The notes under the pieces are model-generated. The model did not search any database, was not told where the DNA came from, and saw only the letters and a list, made by a program, of their open reading frames with translations. Source: Acidobacteriota bacterium (GTDB lineage Bacteria > Acidobacteriota > Vicinamibacteria > Marinacidobacterales > Marinacidobacteraceae). Taken from it: a DNA stretch of 42,356 nucleotides. Below, one piece after another: positions 33,332 to 42,316 of this stretch. The first letter of the stretch is position 1, and each line of letters begins with the position of its first letter. A program made the translations under genes and the position numbers. The stretch is taken from positions 1 through 42,356 of the forward strand of contig JAJEIY010000063.1 of NCBI GenBank assembly GCA_022828085.1, in the 5' to 3' direction.

Positions 33332-33606
33332 AGTAGCCTGTGGACAAAGTCACGCGGCATTCCCGAGCTACGAGGAATGGAAGTCGGCTGCGCCCACTTC
33401 CGTCCCTCGTGCTCAAGGGGTCTCCGCGGTGCTCGCGCCCCGCTCCGGAAGCGAACGGGACGATGCATCCCGTCTGAACCGGGCCGCGCTGCGGCCCTCA
33501 TCGTTGCGTTTCGGTCGGAATACACTCGGTATTCCTCCCTCACGCGCCTTGTCAGACGGGCGCCTCCCCGTTCTCGGTGCTCACGTCACTTTATCCACAG
33601 GCTACT
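33332..33606 (-). mobile_element. MITE-like 275-bp element with 23-bp terminal inverted repeats, carrying family A repeat copy 3
   Basis: The ends 33332-33354 and 33584-33606 are inverted repeats with 21 of 23 matches (AGTAGCCTGTGGAyAAAGTsACG). Inside, on the minus strand, is family A copy 3, with the GGCGCGTGAGGGAGGAATACC left block identical to window bases 2-21 and the same GATGCATCG block. Copies 1 and 2 share its right-end sequence GCCGCGT...CACAGGCT. No transposase is coded. It fills most of the 381-bp gap between the MoeB-like and lipoprotein genes and stops right at the latter's ribosome site. Confidence 0.7.
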
Positions 33607-33619
33607 GGAGGGACGGATT

Positions 33620-34123
33620 CTGAGACTCACCTTCGCCCTGTTCCTGCTGGCCGGGTTCGGCTGCGCGACCATTCAGACGATGCTTCCGGACGACAACGTC
33701 CCTCATCCGACGGACCTTCCCGGCGGCGAAGTCCCGCTGCGCGCCGCCTGCACGGTGCTCGCCGACACCGCGGGGCAGCAGATCCCCATCCAGTATCGGG
33801 ACCAGCTCCGCCAGTCGGTCGAACTGATCGCCTACCAGGAGTGCATGCAGGTCCTGGTGGTCCTGGTTTCGGTGGCCATGGTGGACGGCGACACCACCCA
33901 GGACGGCGTGGACCGCGTCCGCGGCCGGCTTGCCGGGGCCGAATCCCAGTACCTGGCCGACACCTGTGACGAGCACTACCGGGCGTTCAGCTTCCTGCTC
34001 AACCCCGAGCGCGGATACGAGAATGCGCTTGACGGCGCGGGAATGAGCGCCCGGTACGACGAGTGGATGGATCGCTGCTACCGGGTCGTGCGGCCGCTGT
34101 CGGTCGCCGGGGAAGCGGACTAG
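33620..34123 (+). CDS. Hypothetical lipoprotein
   Basis: The 167-residue product has a lipoprotein signal: LRLTFALFLLAGFGC, with the lipobox Cys followed by ATIQ. The mature part is acidic and helical, with four further Cys (ACTVL, QECMQ, DTCDEH, DRCYR), which may form disulfides. No family is recognised. The start is unusual: GGAGGGA at 33607-33613 is followed 6 nt later by CTG 33620 (ATT 33617 is the alternative), and no ATG, GTG or TTG fits. The MITE-like element ends at 33606, so its insertion may have replaced the original 5' end. Confidence 0.65.
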   Translation: MRLTFALFLLAGFGCATIQTMLPDDNVPHPTDLPGGEVPLRAACTVLADTAGQQIPIQYRDQLRQSVELIAYQECMQVLVVLVSVAMVDGDTTQDGVDRVRGRLAGAESQYLADTCDEHYRAFSFLLNPERGYENALDGAGMSARYDEWMDRCYRVVRPLSVAGEAD

Positions 34124-34191
34124 GGTCGATTCCCCGGGTCCTTCCGCGGGGCGTCCCCGCTCCGCCGCGCAATCAGGACCGGATGCGGCGG

Positions 34192-34197
34192 TAGCAT
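34192..34197 (+). promoter_or_regulatory. -10-like TAGCAT before the S55-like peptidase gene
   Basis: The same TAGCAT hexamer as before the M20 gene lies 22 nt before TTG 34220. No -35 is clear. Confidence 0.3.
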
Positions 34198-34219
34198 TCC
34201 GCCCTTCCGAGATCTCGTC

Positions 34220-36034
34220 TTGAGAACCCATCTTGCGATGGGGTGCGTGCTCGCCGCATTGGCGGGTGGCGCACTCCAGGCCGCCGCCCAGACCGCGATC
34301 CTGCCGCTCGAGGACGTGAGGCCGGGGATGGTCGGTGAGGGCCGCACCGTCTTCGCCGGCGAAGAGGTCGAGAGCTTCGGGGTGGAGATCGTCGGGGTGC
34401 TGGACGGCGCGATGCCGGGCCGCAGCATCGTGCTTGCCAACCTCTCCGGCGGCCCCCTGGCCCACACCGGCGTCATGCAGGGGATGAGCGGCAGCCCGGT
34501 CTACGTGGACGGACGGCTCCTCGGCGCCGTGGCGTATGCCTTCCCGTTCGCCAAGGATCCCATCTGCGGCATCACTCCGTTCGAGGAGATGGTCCGGTTC
34601 ACCGAAATGCCGCTCGGCACGGGAGCCGCGCCGGGCGTCGCGGCGGCGCCGGCACTCCGGTTCTCGCCCGCCGGAGAGCCGTCCTTCGACCCGGCGCCCG
34701 TCCCGGAAGTCGGCATCGAGCGGGACGGCCGGCAGTTGCTTCCCATCCGGACGCCGGTAGCGGCCAGCGGCCTGAGCCCCGCCGCGCACCGGATTCTGGC
34801 CCCTCTCTTCCGCCAGCTCGGGATGGAGCTGTCTCCCGGGGGCTTCACCGGAGCAACCCTGTCCAGTGGCGCCGCGCAGACGGGGGATTCGCCGCTGCAA
34901 CCCGGCAGCCCGGTGGGCGCCACCCTCATCGGGGGCGACCTGGTGCTGATGGCGAGCGGCACGGTCACCCACGTGGACGAGGCCACCGGCGAGGTGTTCG
35001 CCTTCGGCCATCCCTTCACCGGTCTCGGCACCATCTCCATCCCGATGCAGGCAGCGCGGGTGGAAGCCAACGTGGCTTCGCTCTCCAACTCCTTCCGGAT
35101 CACGAGCGCCGGGACTCCGATCGGGGTATGGCAGCAGGACCGGGCCACCGGAGTTCGCGGGCGCCTGGGCGCCCGCGCCCGGACCATCCCGCTGCGGATC
35201 CGGGTCGAGGGAAGCCGCGGCGGCCGCCGCGACTACGACCTGGAGATCGTGGACCACGACCTCTACAGTCCCGCGCTCGCCTTCTCCGCCCTGGTGGCCG
35301 TCCTTTCCCAGGAAGAGCGGCCCGCGGGAACGCAGACGATCCGGCTCGGCGCCCGTATCGGCGTCGGGGACGGACGAACGCTCGCGGTCGAGGACGTCTT
35401 CGCCTCCGGCAGCAGCGGGATCCTGACCGGCGCCGCGGCGCTCGTGGCGGCGCCGGTGGCCCTGCTGCTCGGCAACCCCGTGGAACGGATCCCGGTGCGG
35501 GACATCGAGGTGGACATCTCCGCCAGCGAGGAGGCGCAGGCGGCCACCCTCAGCCGCGCCTGGCTCCGGTCCTCGCGGGTCCGCCCGGGAGGCACGGCCA
35601 CGCTCCGGGTCGCCCTGAGGGACTTCCGGGGGGCGGAAGCCACCCGGGAACTGGAGGTGCCGATCCCCCGGAGCGCCGCCGGGAGCCGCCTGACGCTGCT
35701 GGTGGCGGACGCCCTCTCGGTGGCCCTCGCCGACCAGCGCCAGGGCGTCACGGGGACGCCGGCCCGGGTGGAGCAGATCTATCGGGCCATCAGCCGCCAC
35801 CGCCGGCAGAGCCGTCTCTACGTGCGGCTCGTGGGATCGGGCCGCAGCGCCGCGGTGGTGGGCGGCGAGTACCTCCCGTCGCTGCCGCCGAGCGTGCGCT
35901 CGGTGATCTCGCGGGATTCCTCCGGCGGGATGACCCGGGAGCTGCCGGCGTCAGTGCTCTGGGAAGGCCACCTGGACTTCGACGCCACGGTGAGCGGATC
36001 GCGGCAACTGACCCTGCAGGTGGAAGCCCGGTGA
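34220..36034 (+). CDS. Secreted SpoIVB/S55-type serine peptidase-like protein
   Basis: The 604-residue protein has a signal peptide (GCVLAALAGGALQAAAQ). The first 130 or so residues match the S55 domain found in non-sporulating Gram-negatives: LEDVRPGMVGEGRTVFAGEE, VEIVGVLDG, NLSGGPLAHTGVMQGMSGSPVYVDG with the expected catalytic Ser near 90, and AFPFAKDPICGITPFEEM. A second part (FAFGHPFTGLGTISIPM) repeats S55-like features, and the C-terminal half is beta-rich. In Bacillus, SpoIVB activates sigma-K signalling; the role here is unknown. TTG 34220 and ATG 34238 are both possible starts. It overlaps the beta-propeller gene by one base (TGATG). Confidence 0.8.
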   Translation: MRTHLAMGCVLAALAGGALQAAAQTAILPLEDVRPGMVGEGRTVFAGEEVESFGVEIVGVLDGAMPGRSIVLANLSGGPLAHTGVMQGMSGSPVYVDGRLLGAVAYAFPFAKDPICGITPFEEMVRFTEMPLGTGAAPGVAAAPALRFSPAGEPSFDPAPVPEVGIERDGRQLLPIRTPVAASGLSPAAHRILAPLFRQLGMELSPGGFTGATLSSGAAQTGDSPLQPGSPVGATLIGGDLVLMASGTVTHVDEATGEVFAFGHPFTGLGTISIPMQAARVEANVASLSNSFRITSAGTPIGVWQQDRATGVRGRLGARARTIPLRIRVEGSRGGRRDYDLEIVDHDLYSPALAFSALVAVLSQEERPAGTQTIRLGARIGVGDGRTLAVEDVFASGSSGILTGAAALVAAPVALLLGNPVERIPVRDIEVDISASEEAQAATLSRAWLRSSRVRPGGTATLRVALRDFRGAEATRELEVPIPRSAAGSRLTLLVADALSVALADQRQGVTGTPARVEQIYRAISRHRRQSRLYVRLVGSGRSAAVVGGEYLPSLPPSVRSVISRDSSGGMTRELPASVLWEGHLDFDATVSGSRQLTLQVEAR

Positions 36035-38250
36035 TGGTTCGCGCCCGGTCCCGGCGCCGCGGAACAGGGCGGCGCCGCGCCCTGGCAGCCCTGCTCCTGG
36101 CATCGGCGGCGGGATGGGCCTTCGCCGGGAGTCGGGATTTCTGGCGCTTCGAGACCTCGGGAGACTTCCTCACCGGAGAGAGCGAGGGCGTGAGCATCGG
36201 CCCGGAGGGCCAGGTCCGGCTGGCGCCGGCCCTCAGGAGCCTGCACGAGTCCGAACAGCCCTTCGTCTGGTCGGTGGCTCCCGACGGTTCCGGGGGAGTC
36301 ATCGCCGGCGGGGGAGCGCAGGGCGCCCTGATCCGCGTCCGGCAGGGCGCCTCCGAGGTACTGGCCGAAACCGGAGAAGTCGGAATCCACGCGGTGGCGG
36401 TGGGCGCCGACGGCGCCGTCTATTTCGCGACCGCGCCGGGAGGGAGCGTGCAGCGCATCCTGCCCGGGGGCGAGCGCGGGGTCTTCCACCAGCCGGAGGC
36501 CCGCTACATCTGGGCGATCGCCCCCGAACCGGGAGGCAGCCTGCTGGTGGCTACGGGAATGCCCGGCTCCGTGATCCGCGTGCAACCGTCGGGAAGCGCG
36601 GAGACCATCTTCACCACGAGCGAGGAAAACGTGACGGCGCTCCATCGCGCGCCGGACGGAACGATCTACCTCGGGACGGAACCTTCCGGCATCGTCTTCC
36701 GGATCGACGGCGAATCGGGGTCGATGGCGCTTTACGACAGTCCCCTCGCGGAGATCCGCGCCCTCGCGCTGAACGCCGCCGGTGAGGTCTTCGCCGCGGC
36801 GGTCGCGGCATCCCCGGGCGGCGCGGCGGCGGGCACCGGGGCGGTCCCGGCGACGCCGGAGGCCCCTCCGGGGAGTGCGGGCGTGGTTGCCACGACATCC
36901 TTCCGGGTGCTTGCGGCCGCGGGTCCGGTCTCTTCGCCGGGACCGGCGGCCACGCCGGCGAACGGAGTGATGGGCGCGCTCTACCGCATCGCGCCGAGCG
37001 GGGCGGCCCAGACCATCTGGGAGTCGACCCGCGACCGGCCCCTGTCCCTCGCGATGCTCCGCGACGAACGTCTCCTCCTCGGTACCGGCGACCGCGGGCG
37101 GGTGTATCGCGTCACGCGCGGCGGCGAGGTCACGCTCCTGTTCCGCGTGGACTCGGAACAGGTCACCGCGGCGGTCGCGGAGGGAGGGGTCACCCTGCTC
37201 GGCGCGTCGAATCCGGGGAGGGTGCTCGAACTCTCCGCTTCCCCCCGCACCGAGGGCGCCTATCGCTCGCGCGTTCTGGACGCCGGCGGCGCGGCGAGCT
37301 TCGGCCGCATCTCCTGGGAGGTCCGGACGCCTCCCGGTTCCGCGGTGAGCGTCGAAACCAGAACCGGGAACTCGGCGGAGCCGGACGACACCTGGAGCGA
37401 CTGGGTGACCGCCGCGGCGGACGCCGCCATCGCGAGCCCCGCCGCGCGCTTTCTGCAGTGGCGGGCAACCCTGCGCTCGGACGGCAGTTCCTCTCCGGAG
37501 CTGGAGTCGCTCGAAGCGGCGTATCTCCCCGTGAACCTGGCTCCCCGCGTGACCCGGATCACCCTCCACCCTCCCGGACTCGCTTTCGAGGAAATGTTGA
37601 ACACTTCGGCGCCCCGCCTTCAGGGGATGGAGGGCCGGCCGGAGCTGACCGACGCCGCCCGCCGGGGGCAATCGGGTTCGGGGCTCCCCGCGGGGAGTGG
37701 GCGCCAGCTCTATCTCCACGGAGTGCGCACCGCCACGTTCCGGGCGGACGACCCCAATGGCGACCGGCTGCGCTACCGGATTTCGGTTCGCCGCCAGGGT
37801 GATGTGCCTTGGCAACCCCTGCGGTCCGGACTGTCGGAGACCATCGTCGCCTGGGACACCTCCACGATGCCCGACGGCCGCTACGAACTCCGGGTCGAGG
37901 CCGAGGACTCTCCCGACAATCCCCCCGGCGAGACGCTCACCGGAAGCCGGACCAGCCGGCCCTTCACGGTGGACAACACGCCGCCCGTGATCTCGGACCT
38001 CACGGTCACGGCGGACGGCGGCATCCGCTTCCGCGCCAGCGACGCCGGAAGCCCGATCCGGCGCGCCTCCGTCTCCGTGGACGGCGGCCCCGCGCGGGTG
38101 GTCCGGCCCGTGGACGGGATCGCCGACTCCCCGAGCGAGGAGTACGACGCGCGCCTGGACGATTTCCCGGCGGGGGCCGGGGCCATCGTCGTGAAGGTGG
38201 AGGACGACATGGGGAACGCGGGTGCGGCGGAGGCCCGGGTCGGGAGTTAG
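36034..38250 (+). CDS. Secreted beta-propeller protein coupled to the S55-like peptidase
   Basis: The 738-residue protein has a signal peptide (ALAALLLASAAGWAFA). Residues of about 70-420 hold repeated four-strand units like NHL/SMP-30 propellers (FVWSVAPDGSGGVIAGG, HAVAVGADGAVYFAT, TALHRAPDGTIYLGT, SLAMLRDERLLLGTGD), broken by an Ala/Pro-rich linker at about 250-305. The C-terminal half has Ig/Fn3-like segments (RYRISVR, YELRVEAEDSPDN, PPVISDLTV). It begins in the TGATG overlap with the peptidase stop, so the two are translationally coupled and probably act together in the periplasm. No exact family assigned. Confidence 0.72.
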   Translation: MVRARSRRRGTGRRRALAALLLASAAGWAFAGSRDFWRFETSGDFLTGESEGVSIGPEGQVRLAPALRSLHESEQPFVWSVAPDGSGGVIAGGGAQGALIRVRQGASEVLAETGEVGIHAVAVGADGAVYFATAPGGSVQRILPGGERGVFHQPEARYIWAIAPEPGGSLLVATGMPGSVIRVQPSGSAETIFTTSEENVTALHRAPDGTIYLGTEPSGIVFRIDGESGSMALYDSPLAEIRALALNAAGEVFAAAVAASPGGAAAGTGAVPATPEAPPGSAGVVATTSFRVLAAAGPVSSPGPAATPANGVMGALYRIAPSGAAQTIWESTRDRPLSLAMLRDERLLLGTGDRGRVYRVTRGGEVTLLFRVDSEQVTAAVAEGGVTLLGASNPGRVLELSASPRTEGAYRSRVLDAGGAASFGRISWEVRTPPGSAVSVETRTGNSAEPDDTWSDWVTAAADAAIASPAARFLQWRATLRSDGSSSPELESLEAAYLPVNLAPRVTRITLHPPGLAFEEMLNTSAPRLQGMEGRPELTDAARRGQSGSGLPAGSGRQLYLHGVRTATFRADDPNGDRLRYRISVRRQGDVPWQPLRSGLSETIVAWDTSTMPDGRYELRVEAEDSPDNPPGETLTGSRTSRPFTVDNTPPVISDLTVTADGGIRFRASDAGSPIRRASVSVDGGPARVVRPVDGIADSPSEEYDARLDDFPAGAGAIVVKVEDDMGNAGAAEARVGS

Positions 38251-38269
38251 CCACGGTGGCGCGGCCGGC

Positions 38270-38325
38270 CTGGAACGCCGGTCTCCAGACCGGCACGCGC
38301 GGCGCTCCGCGCCGCGCACGGCGTA
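38270..38325 (+). repeat. Family B double-hairpin repeat, copy 4
   Basis: The hairpins are GCCGGTCT/AGACCGGC (38277-38294) and GCGCGGCGC-TCC-GCGCCGCGC (38297-38317). The second stem differs from copies 1 and 2 by paired substitutions. It lies in the gap before the glycosyltransferase-like gene. Confidence 0.85.
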
Positions 38326-38344
38326 GCGCCATCGCCGTCAAAGG

Positions 38345-39109
38345 GTGCACGGCTTGGGCACGCGGCCAGCCGTGACCGGCACTCCCGGCGCCCCGGCCAC
38401 TGCCGGTGCTCCGTCCCGCCTCTCCGTGTTCACCCGGATCCCCGAACCCGGCGCCGCCAAGACCCGGTTGATCCCCCCGCTCACCGCGGACCAGGCGGCG
38501 GCGCTCCAGCGCGCCATGACGGAGGACCTGCTGGAGCGGCTGGATCGGACCTTGGGGGCCGCGGCCCAGCCAGTCCCGTCACGCTCGCTGGAAGTCCGTT
38601 ACGACGGACAGTTCTCGTCCGGAGCCCTGAAGGTGCCGAAGGGTTGGGCCGTCACCAGCCAGGGCCCCGGGGACCTGGGCGAGCGGCTCGCGCGCGCCGC
38701 CCGGGAAGCGCGGCGGGACGGAATCGGACGCCTCGTCATCATCGGCTCCGACGCTCCCCTGCTCCCGCTGCCGCTGGTGGAGGCGGCGTTCTCCGGCCTG
38801 GCGGACCGGGACGCGCTCCTCGCCCCCGCCGAGGACGGCGGCTACGTCCTGATCGGCCTCGCGCTCGAACGGGCGCCGCCCACGGCGATCGAATCGCTGT
38901 TCGCCAGCATTCCGTGGGGCACCGAAGCCGTCCGGAAGGCCACCTCCGAAGCTGCCCGGCGCTCCGGCCTCGGGTTCGGCGAACTGGCCGGCCATTGGGA
39001 CGTGGATCGGCCCGAAGACCTGCCCCGCCTCGCGGCCTCCATCCGGACGCTGGACACGGCAGCACGCCTCCGCCGCACGGCGGCGGTGCTCGCCGGCGCC
39101 GGTTTCTGA
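38345..39109 (+). CDS. TIGR04282/DUF2064 glycosyltransferase-like protein
   Basis: The 254-residue protein has the nucleotide-sugar (GT-A) start LSVFTRIPEPGAAKTRLIPPLT, QGPGDLGERLARAAREA, VIIGSDAPLLP and LAPAEDGGYVLIGL, then WGTEAV, which together define the family (annotated in databases as arsenosugar biosynthesis glycosyltransferase; most members are uncharacterised). ATG is absent; GTG 38345 was used, but TTG 38354 or GTG 38372 could be the real start, as the first 25 residues are not conserved. The final stop is 4 nt from the stop of the convergent Asp-box gene. Confidence 0.8.
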   Translation: MHGLGTRPAVTGTPGAPATAGAPSRLSVFTRIPEPGAAKTRLIPPLTADQAAALQRAMTEDLLERLDRTLGAAAQPVPSRSLEVRYDGQFSSGALKVPKGWAVTSQGPGDLGERLARAAREARRDGIGRLVIIGSDAPLLPLPLVEAAFSGLADRDALLAPAEDGGYVLIGLALERAPPTAIESLFASIPWGTEAVRKATSEAARRSGLGFGELAGHWDVDRPEDLPRLAASIRTLDTAARLRRTAAVLAGAGF

Positions 39110-39113
39110 CCGC

Positions 39114-42053
39114 CTATCGGCGGACCGTCTCCATGGCCTCGTTCAGCCGGGTGCGCAGAGCCTCGAACCGGCGGCGATGGACGATCGTGGGGGCATCCAG
39201 CGTCCCCTGCCGGACGTCGTCGCCGGTGAACTCGCCGTACAGGCGGCCGAGACGGGCCAGCGTGGACGGATTCCGGAAGCCACCGCCGGGCCGGAGCTGG
39301 CGCAGGGCTTCACGGGCGGCGTCGGAGAGACTCTCCGGATCTCCGGCAGCCGTGGCCGCCCGGCACGATTCGCGAATTGCGCCGTGAATCTCCGCCAGGA
39401 AGGCGGCGCGCTGGCCGTACGCGGCCTCGCTCACCGTGACCGACGGGTCGAGCCGGACTTCGAGCGGAACCGGCGGGGTGTCCCCGGCGCCGGTCAGGCG
39501 GACCTCGTAGGTTCCGGCCGGGACCCGGGGTGGAGGTGAGCCGCAGGCGCCCCGCGCGTCCTCCGGCGCGGCGCCCGCCCGGAGGTCCCAGACGATCCGC
39601 TGGAAACCGGACCGCGCCTCGACCGCGGGACGCGCGACGACTTCGCCCGAGGAATCCCGGATCTCGAGCGTCCGCTCCGCCGGACCGTCGCCACCGGGGA
39701 GGAACACGGTGAGCAGCGCGCCGGCCGGAGGGTTCTCCCCCGCGTAGCGCGCCTGCCCCTCGTAGCTTTCGTGCTTCCAGGGCAGGAAGACGGACGCCGG
39801 GCGGGGCTCGAAGAGTTCGGCCGTGGTGGTTTCCGGATCGTGCCGGGCGAGGGGGGAGCTGTCGTCCAGGATGTAGATGGAGCGCCCGTGGGTGCCGAAC
39901 ACGAGGTCCCGCTCGCGCGGATGGATCTCGATGTCGTCCACCGGGACGTGGGGAAGTCCTCCGCCCACCCGTACCCAGGAACCGCCCCGGTCGAAAGACA
40001 CGAACGCGCCGACCTCGGTGCCGGCCACCAGCAGGTTCCCGCCCTGGGGATGCTCGACGACGTCGTTGACCCATCCCCGCGGCAGCCCCGCGCCGATCGG
40101 GGCGAAACTGGCGCCCCGGTCCTCGGACACGAAGATGTACGGGTCGAAGTCGCCGAGGTGGTGGCGGTCCACGGCCACGTAGACGCGGTCTTCCTCGTGG
40201 GCGGACGGGGTGACGCGGCTGATCGTGGCGCGGAGCGCCTCGAGCGGCAGGTTGGCCTCCAGGAACTCCCAGGTGTCGCCGTCGTCGTCGGAGCGGGCCA
40301 CCCGCCCGTCGTCGGAGCCGACGTAGATCAGGCCGGGAACCAGCGGCGATTCCGCGAGCGTGGTGAGGGTGCCCCAGTCGCTCACCCCGTCGTGCATGGA
40401 GAGCATCCCCTCGGCGGGGAGCACTCCCAGGATGGGGAGTTCGCTGCGGTCCTCGCGCAGCGTCAGGTCCTCGGTAGCGCGCCAGTCGCTGCCGAGATCG
40501 TCGGACAGGAACAGCCGGTTGCCGCCGAAGTAGAGGCGCCCGGGCGTGTGAGGAGAGGAGGCCACCGGTGAGAGCCAATGGAAGCGGTAGCGGTCCTCGT
40601 CCTCGTCGGGGAAGGGCCGGACGGTGGTCCGGTTCCCCGTGGCGGTGTCGATCCGCACGGGATTGCCGTTCTGCGAGGACGCTAGGGCGATCCCGCGCTC
40701 CCGGGGAATCGCTTCCTGATCCATGCCGTCGCCGAAGTTGGTCTGCCTCCAGTCGCTGTTCAGGATCCCCGCCTGATTGCGGGTGGCGGAGGGGCCTACC
40801 CACGAGTGGGTGTCCTGCGCCCCGCCGTAGATGTTGTAGGGCGTCTCCATGTCCAGCGAGATCGCGTAGAACTGGGTGAGCGGAATGTTGTTGATCTTCC
40901 TCCAGGTCACGGCCCGGTCCCAGGATTCATAGATTCCGCCGTCGTTGCCCAGGAGCAGGTGCTCGGGGGCCTCCGGGTCGATCCAGAGCGCGTGGTGGTC
41001 GCCGTGGACGCCGATGTCGTAGGTCGGGGTCATGTCCCGGTTGGTCGAGAAGGTTCGCCCTTCGTCTTCGGACATGTGGAACTGCGAGCCCAGCACGTAG
41101 ACCCGCCGGATATCCGTGGGGTCCACCTCGACGTGGGAGTAATACATGGGGCGCGGGTTGAGGTCCGAGATCCGCTCCCAGGAGGCGCCGCGGTCGCGGG
41201 AGCGATAGAGACCCGAGGCCGTCCGGTGCTCGACGAGCGCGAAGACGCTCAGCGGATCCGAGCCGGCGATCTCCAGACCGATCCGGCCGAGCGGACCCTC
41301 GGGAAGCCCTTCCTCGAGGCGCTCCCAGGTGTCCCCGCCGTCGGTCGTCCGGAAGATGCCGCCCTCGGGACCGCCGCCATTGAAGCCCCACGGAGTCCGG
41401 CGGCGGGTGTAGGCGCCGGCGTAGAGGATGGCCGGATTGCGGGGGTCCATCTCGAGGTCCACCACCCCGGAGTCGGCGGAGATGTCGAGTACGTGCTCCC
41501 AGGTCATGCCGCCATCGTCGGTCCGGAAAACGCCGCGCTGGCCGCCGGAACGCCAGAGCGGCCCCACCGCGGCCACGAAGGCGCGCCGCGGCCGGTCGGG
41601 ATCGGCCACGATGCGCCCGATGTGCTCGCTCTCCTCGAGGCCGGCGTGGCGGAAGGTGTCCCCGCCGTCGAAGGACACGTACACCCCGTCGCCGAAGGAG
41701 GAACTCTGCCGGTTCGCCGGCTCGCCGGTACCCACCCAGACAGTCGCCGGATCGGACGGAGAGAGCGCGATCGCGCCGATGGAGGTGGTCGTGAAGTGGT
41801 CGAAGATGGAGTCCCAGGTGGCGCCGTTGTTCCGGGTCCGGAACAGGCCTCCCGAGGCGGTGGCCGCGTAGAACTCCCAGGGCCGCCCGGGCACGACCGC
41901 GAGATCCGAGACCCGCCCGGCCATCACCGCGGGCCCGATGGAGCGGAGCGGCAGGTCGTCCATGACGGGAGTGGTTTCCCCGGCGTTTTGGGCGGCAGCC
42001 GGCACTGCCACGGACAGCGCGAGGGCCAGTACAAGAAAGGCACGGTGATTCAT
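39114..42053 (-). CDS. Large secreted Asp-box (BNR/VPS10-like) beta-propeller protein
   Basis: The 979-residue protein has a signal peptide (LVLALALSVAVPAAAQ) and starts at ATG 42053, 7 nt behind GGAGA. At least nine Asp-box motifs are visible, for example RNNGATW, DGGDTF, DDGGMTW, TDGGDTW, RDRGASW, DEGRTF, DDDGDTW, EDRGASF and DRGGSW, within two probable beta-propellers (about 25-780). The C-terminal 180 residues include a beta-sandwich-like part (TYEVRLTGAGDT) and a helical tail. Databases often call such proteins glycosyl hydrolase (BNR repeat), but no sialidase Arg triad is evident, so enzyme activity should not be assumed. Confidence 0.85.
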   Translation of the reverse strand: MNHRAFLVLALALSVAVPAAAQNAGETTPVMDDLPLRSIGPAVMAGRVSDLAVVPGRPWEFYAATASGGLFRTRNNGATWDSIFDHFTTTSIGAIALSPSDPATVWVGTGEPANRQSSSFGDGVYVSFDGGDTFRHAGLEESEHIGRIVADPDRPRRAFVAAVGPLWRSGGQRGVFRTDDGGMTWEHVLDISADSGVVDLEMDPRNPAILYAGAYTRRRTPWGFNGGGPEGGIFRTTDGGDTWERLEEGLPEGPLGRIGLEIAGSDPLSVFALVEHRTASGLYRSRDRGASWERISDLNPRPMYYSHVEVDPTDIRRVYVLGSQFHMSEDEGRTFSTNRDMTPTYDIGVHGDHHALWIDPEAPEHLLLGNDGGIYESWDRAVTWRKINNIPLTQFYAISLDMETPYNIYGGAQDTHSWVGPSATRNQAGILNSDWRQTNFGDGMDQEAIPRERGIALASSQNGNPVRIDTATGNRTTVRPFPDEDEDRYRFHWLSPVASSPHTPGRLYFGGNRLFLSDDLGSDWRATEDLTLREDRSELPILGVLPAEGMLSMHDGVSDWGTLTTLAESPLVPGLIYVGSDDGRVARSDDDGDTWEFLEANLPLEALRATISRVTPSAHEEDRVYVAVDRHHLGDFDPYIFVSEDRGASFAPIGAGLPRGWVNDVVEHPQGGNLLVAGTEVGAFVSFDRGGSWVRVGGGLPHVPVDDIEIHPRERDLVFGTHGRSIYILDDSSPLARHDPETTTAELFEPRPASVFLPWKHESYEGQARYAGENPPAGALLTVFLPGGDGPAERTLEIRDSSGEVVARPAVEARSGFQRIVWDLRAGAAPEDARGACGSPPPRVPAGTYEVRLTGAGDTPPVPLEVRLDPSVTVSEAAYGQRAAFLAEIHGAIRESCRAATAAGDPESLSDAAREALRQLRPGGGFRNPSTLARLGRLYGEFTGDDVRQGTLDAPTIVHRRRFEALRTRLNEAMETVRR

Positions 42054-42117
42054 GGGGATTCTCCGGACGGATGGAGCCGGGTAGCGTATGGGAAGGACCA
42101 GGAGCGCCGATCGCCAG

Positions 42118-42160
42118 GAGCGCCGGCGTTCACGCCGGCATCGCCCGCACAGCGGGCGAG
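42118..42160 (+). repeat. Divergent double-hairpin repeat related in layout to family B
   Basis: The hairpins are GCCGGCG-TTCA-CGCCGGC (42122-42139) and CGCCCGC-ACA-GCGGGCG (42142-42158). Layout and spacing match family B but the stem sequences differ. It lies upstream of the Asp-box gene; a short direct repeat AGGAGCGCC flanks its left side (42099 and 42116). Confidence 0.6.
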
Positions 42161-42316
42161 ACTCCCAACACCATGCCGCGACATGGCGCGCCGCACCACG
42201 GGAACGGCGCCACCCCGCCCCCGTTCTGATCCAGTCCATCGGCGCGCTTGGTTGGGGGAGCTTGCTGTGAATAAGCAGTCCGGCGGGTCGGTCAAGCGCC
42301 GTGATGGCGCCGCCGG

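Noticed and set aside
39114..42053. Sialidase or glycosyl hydrolase activity for the Asp-box protein
   Set aside because: Asp boxes alone are structural; no catalytic Arg triad or Tyr/Glu pair could be identified.
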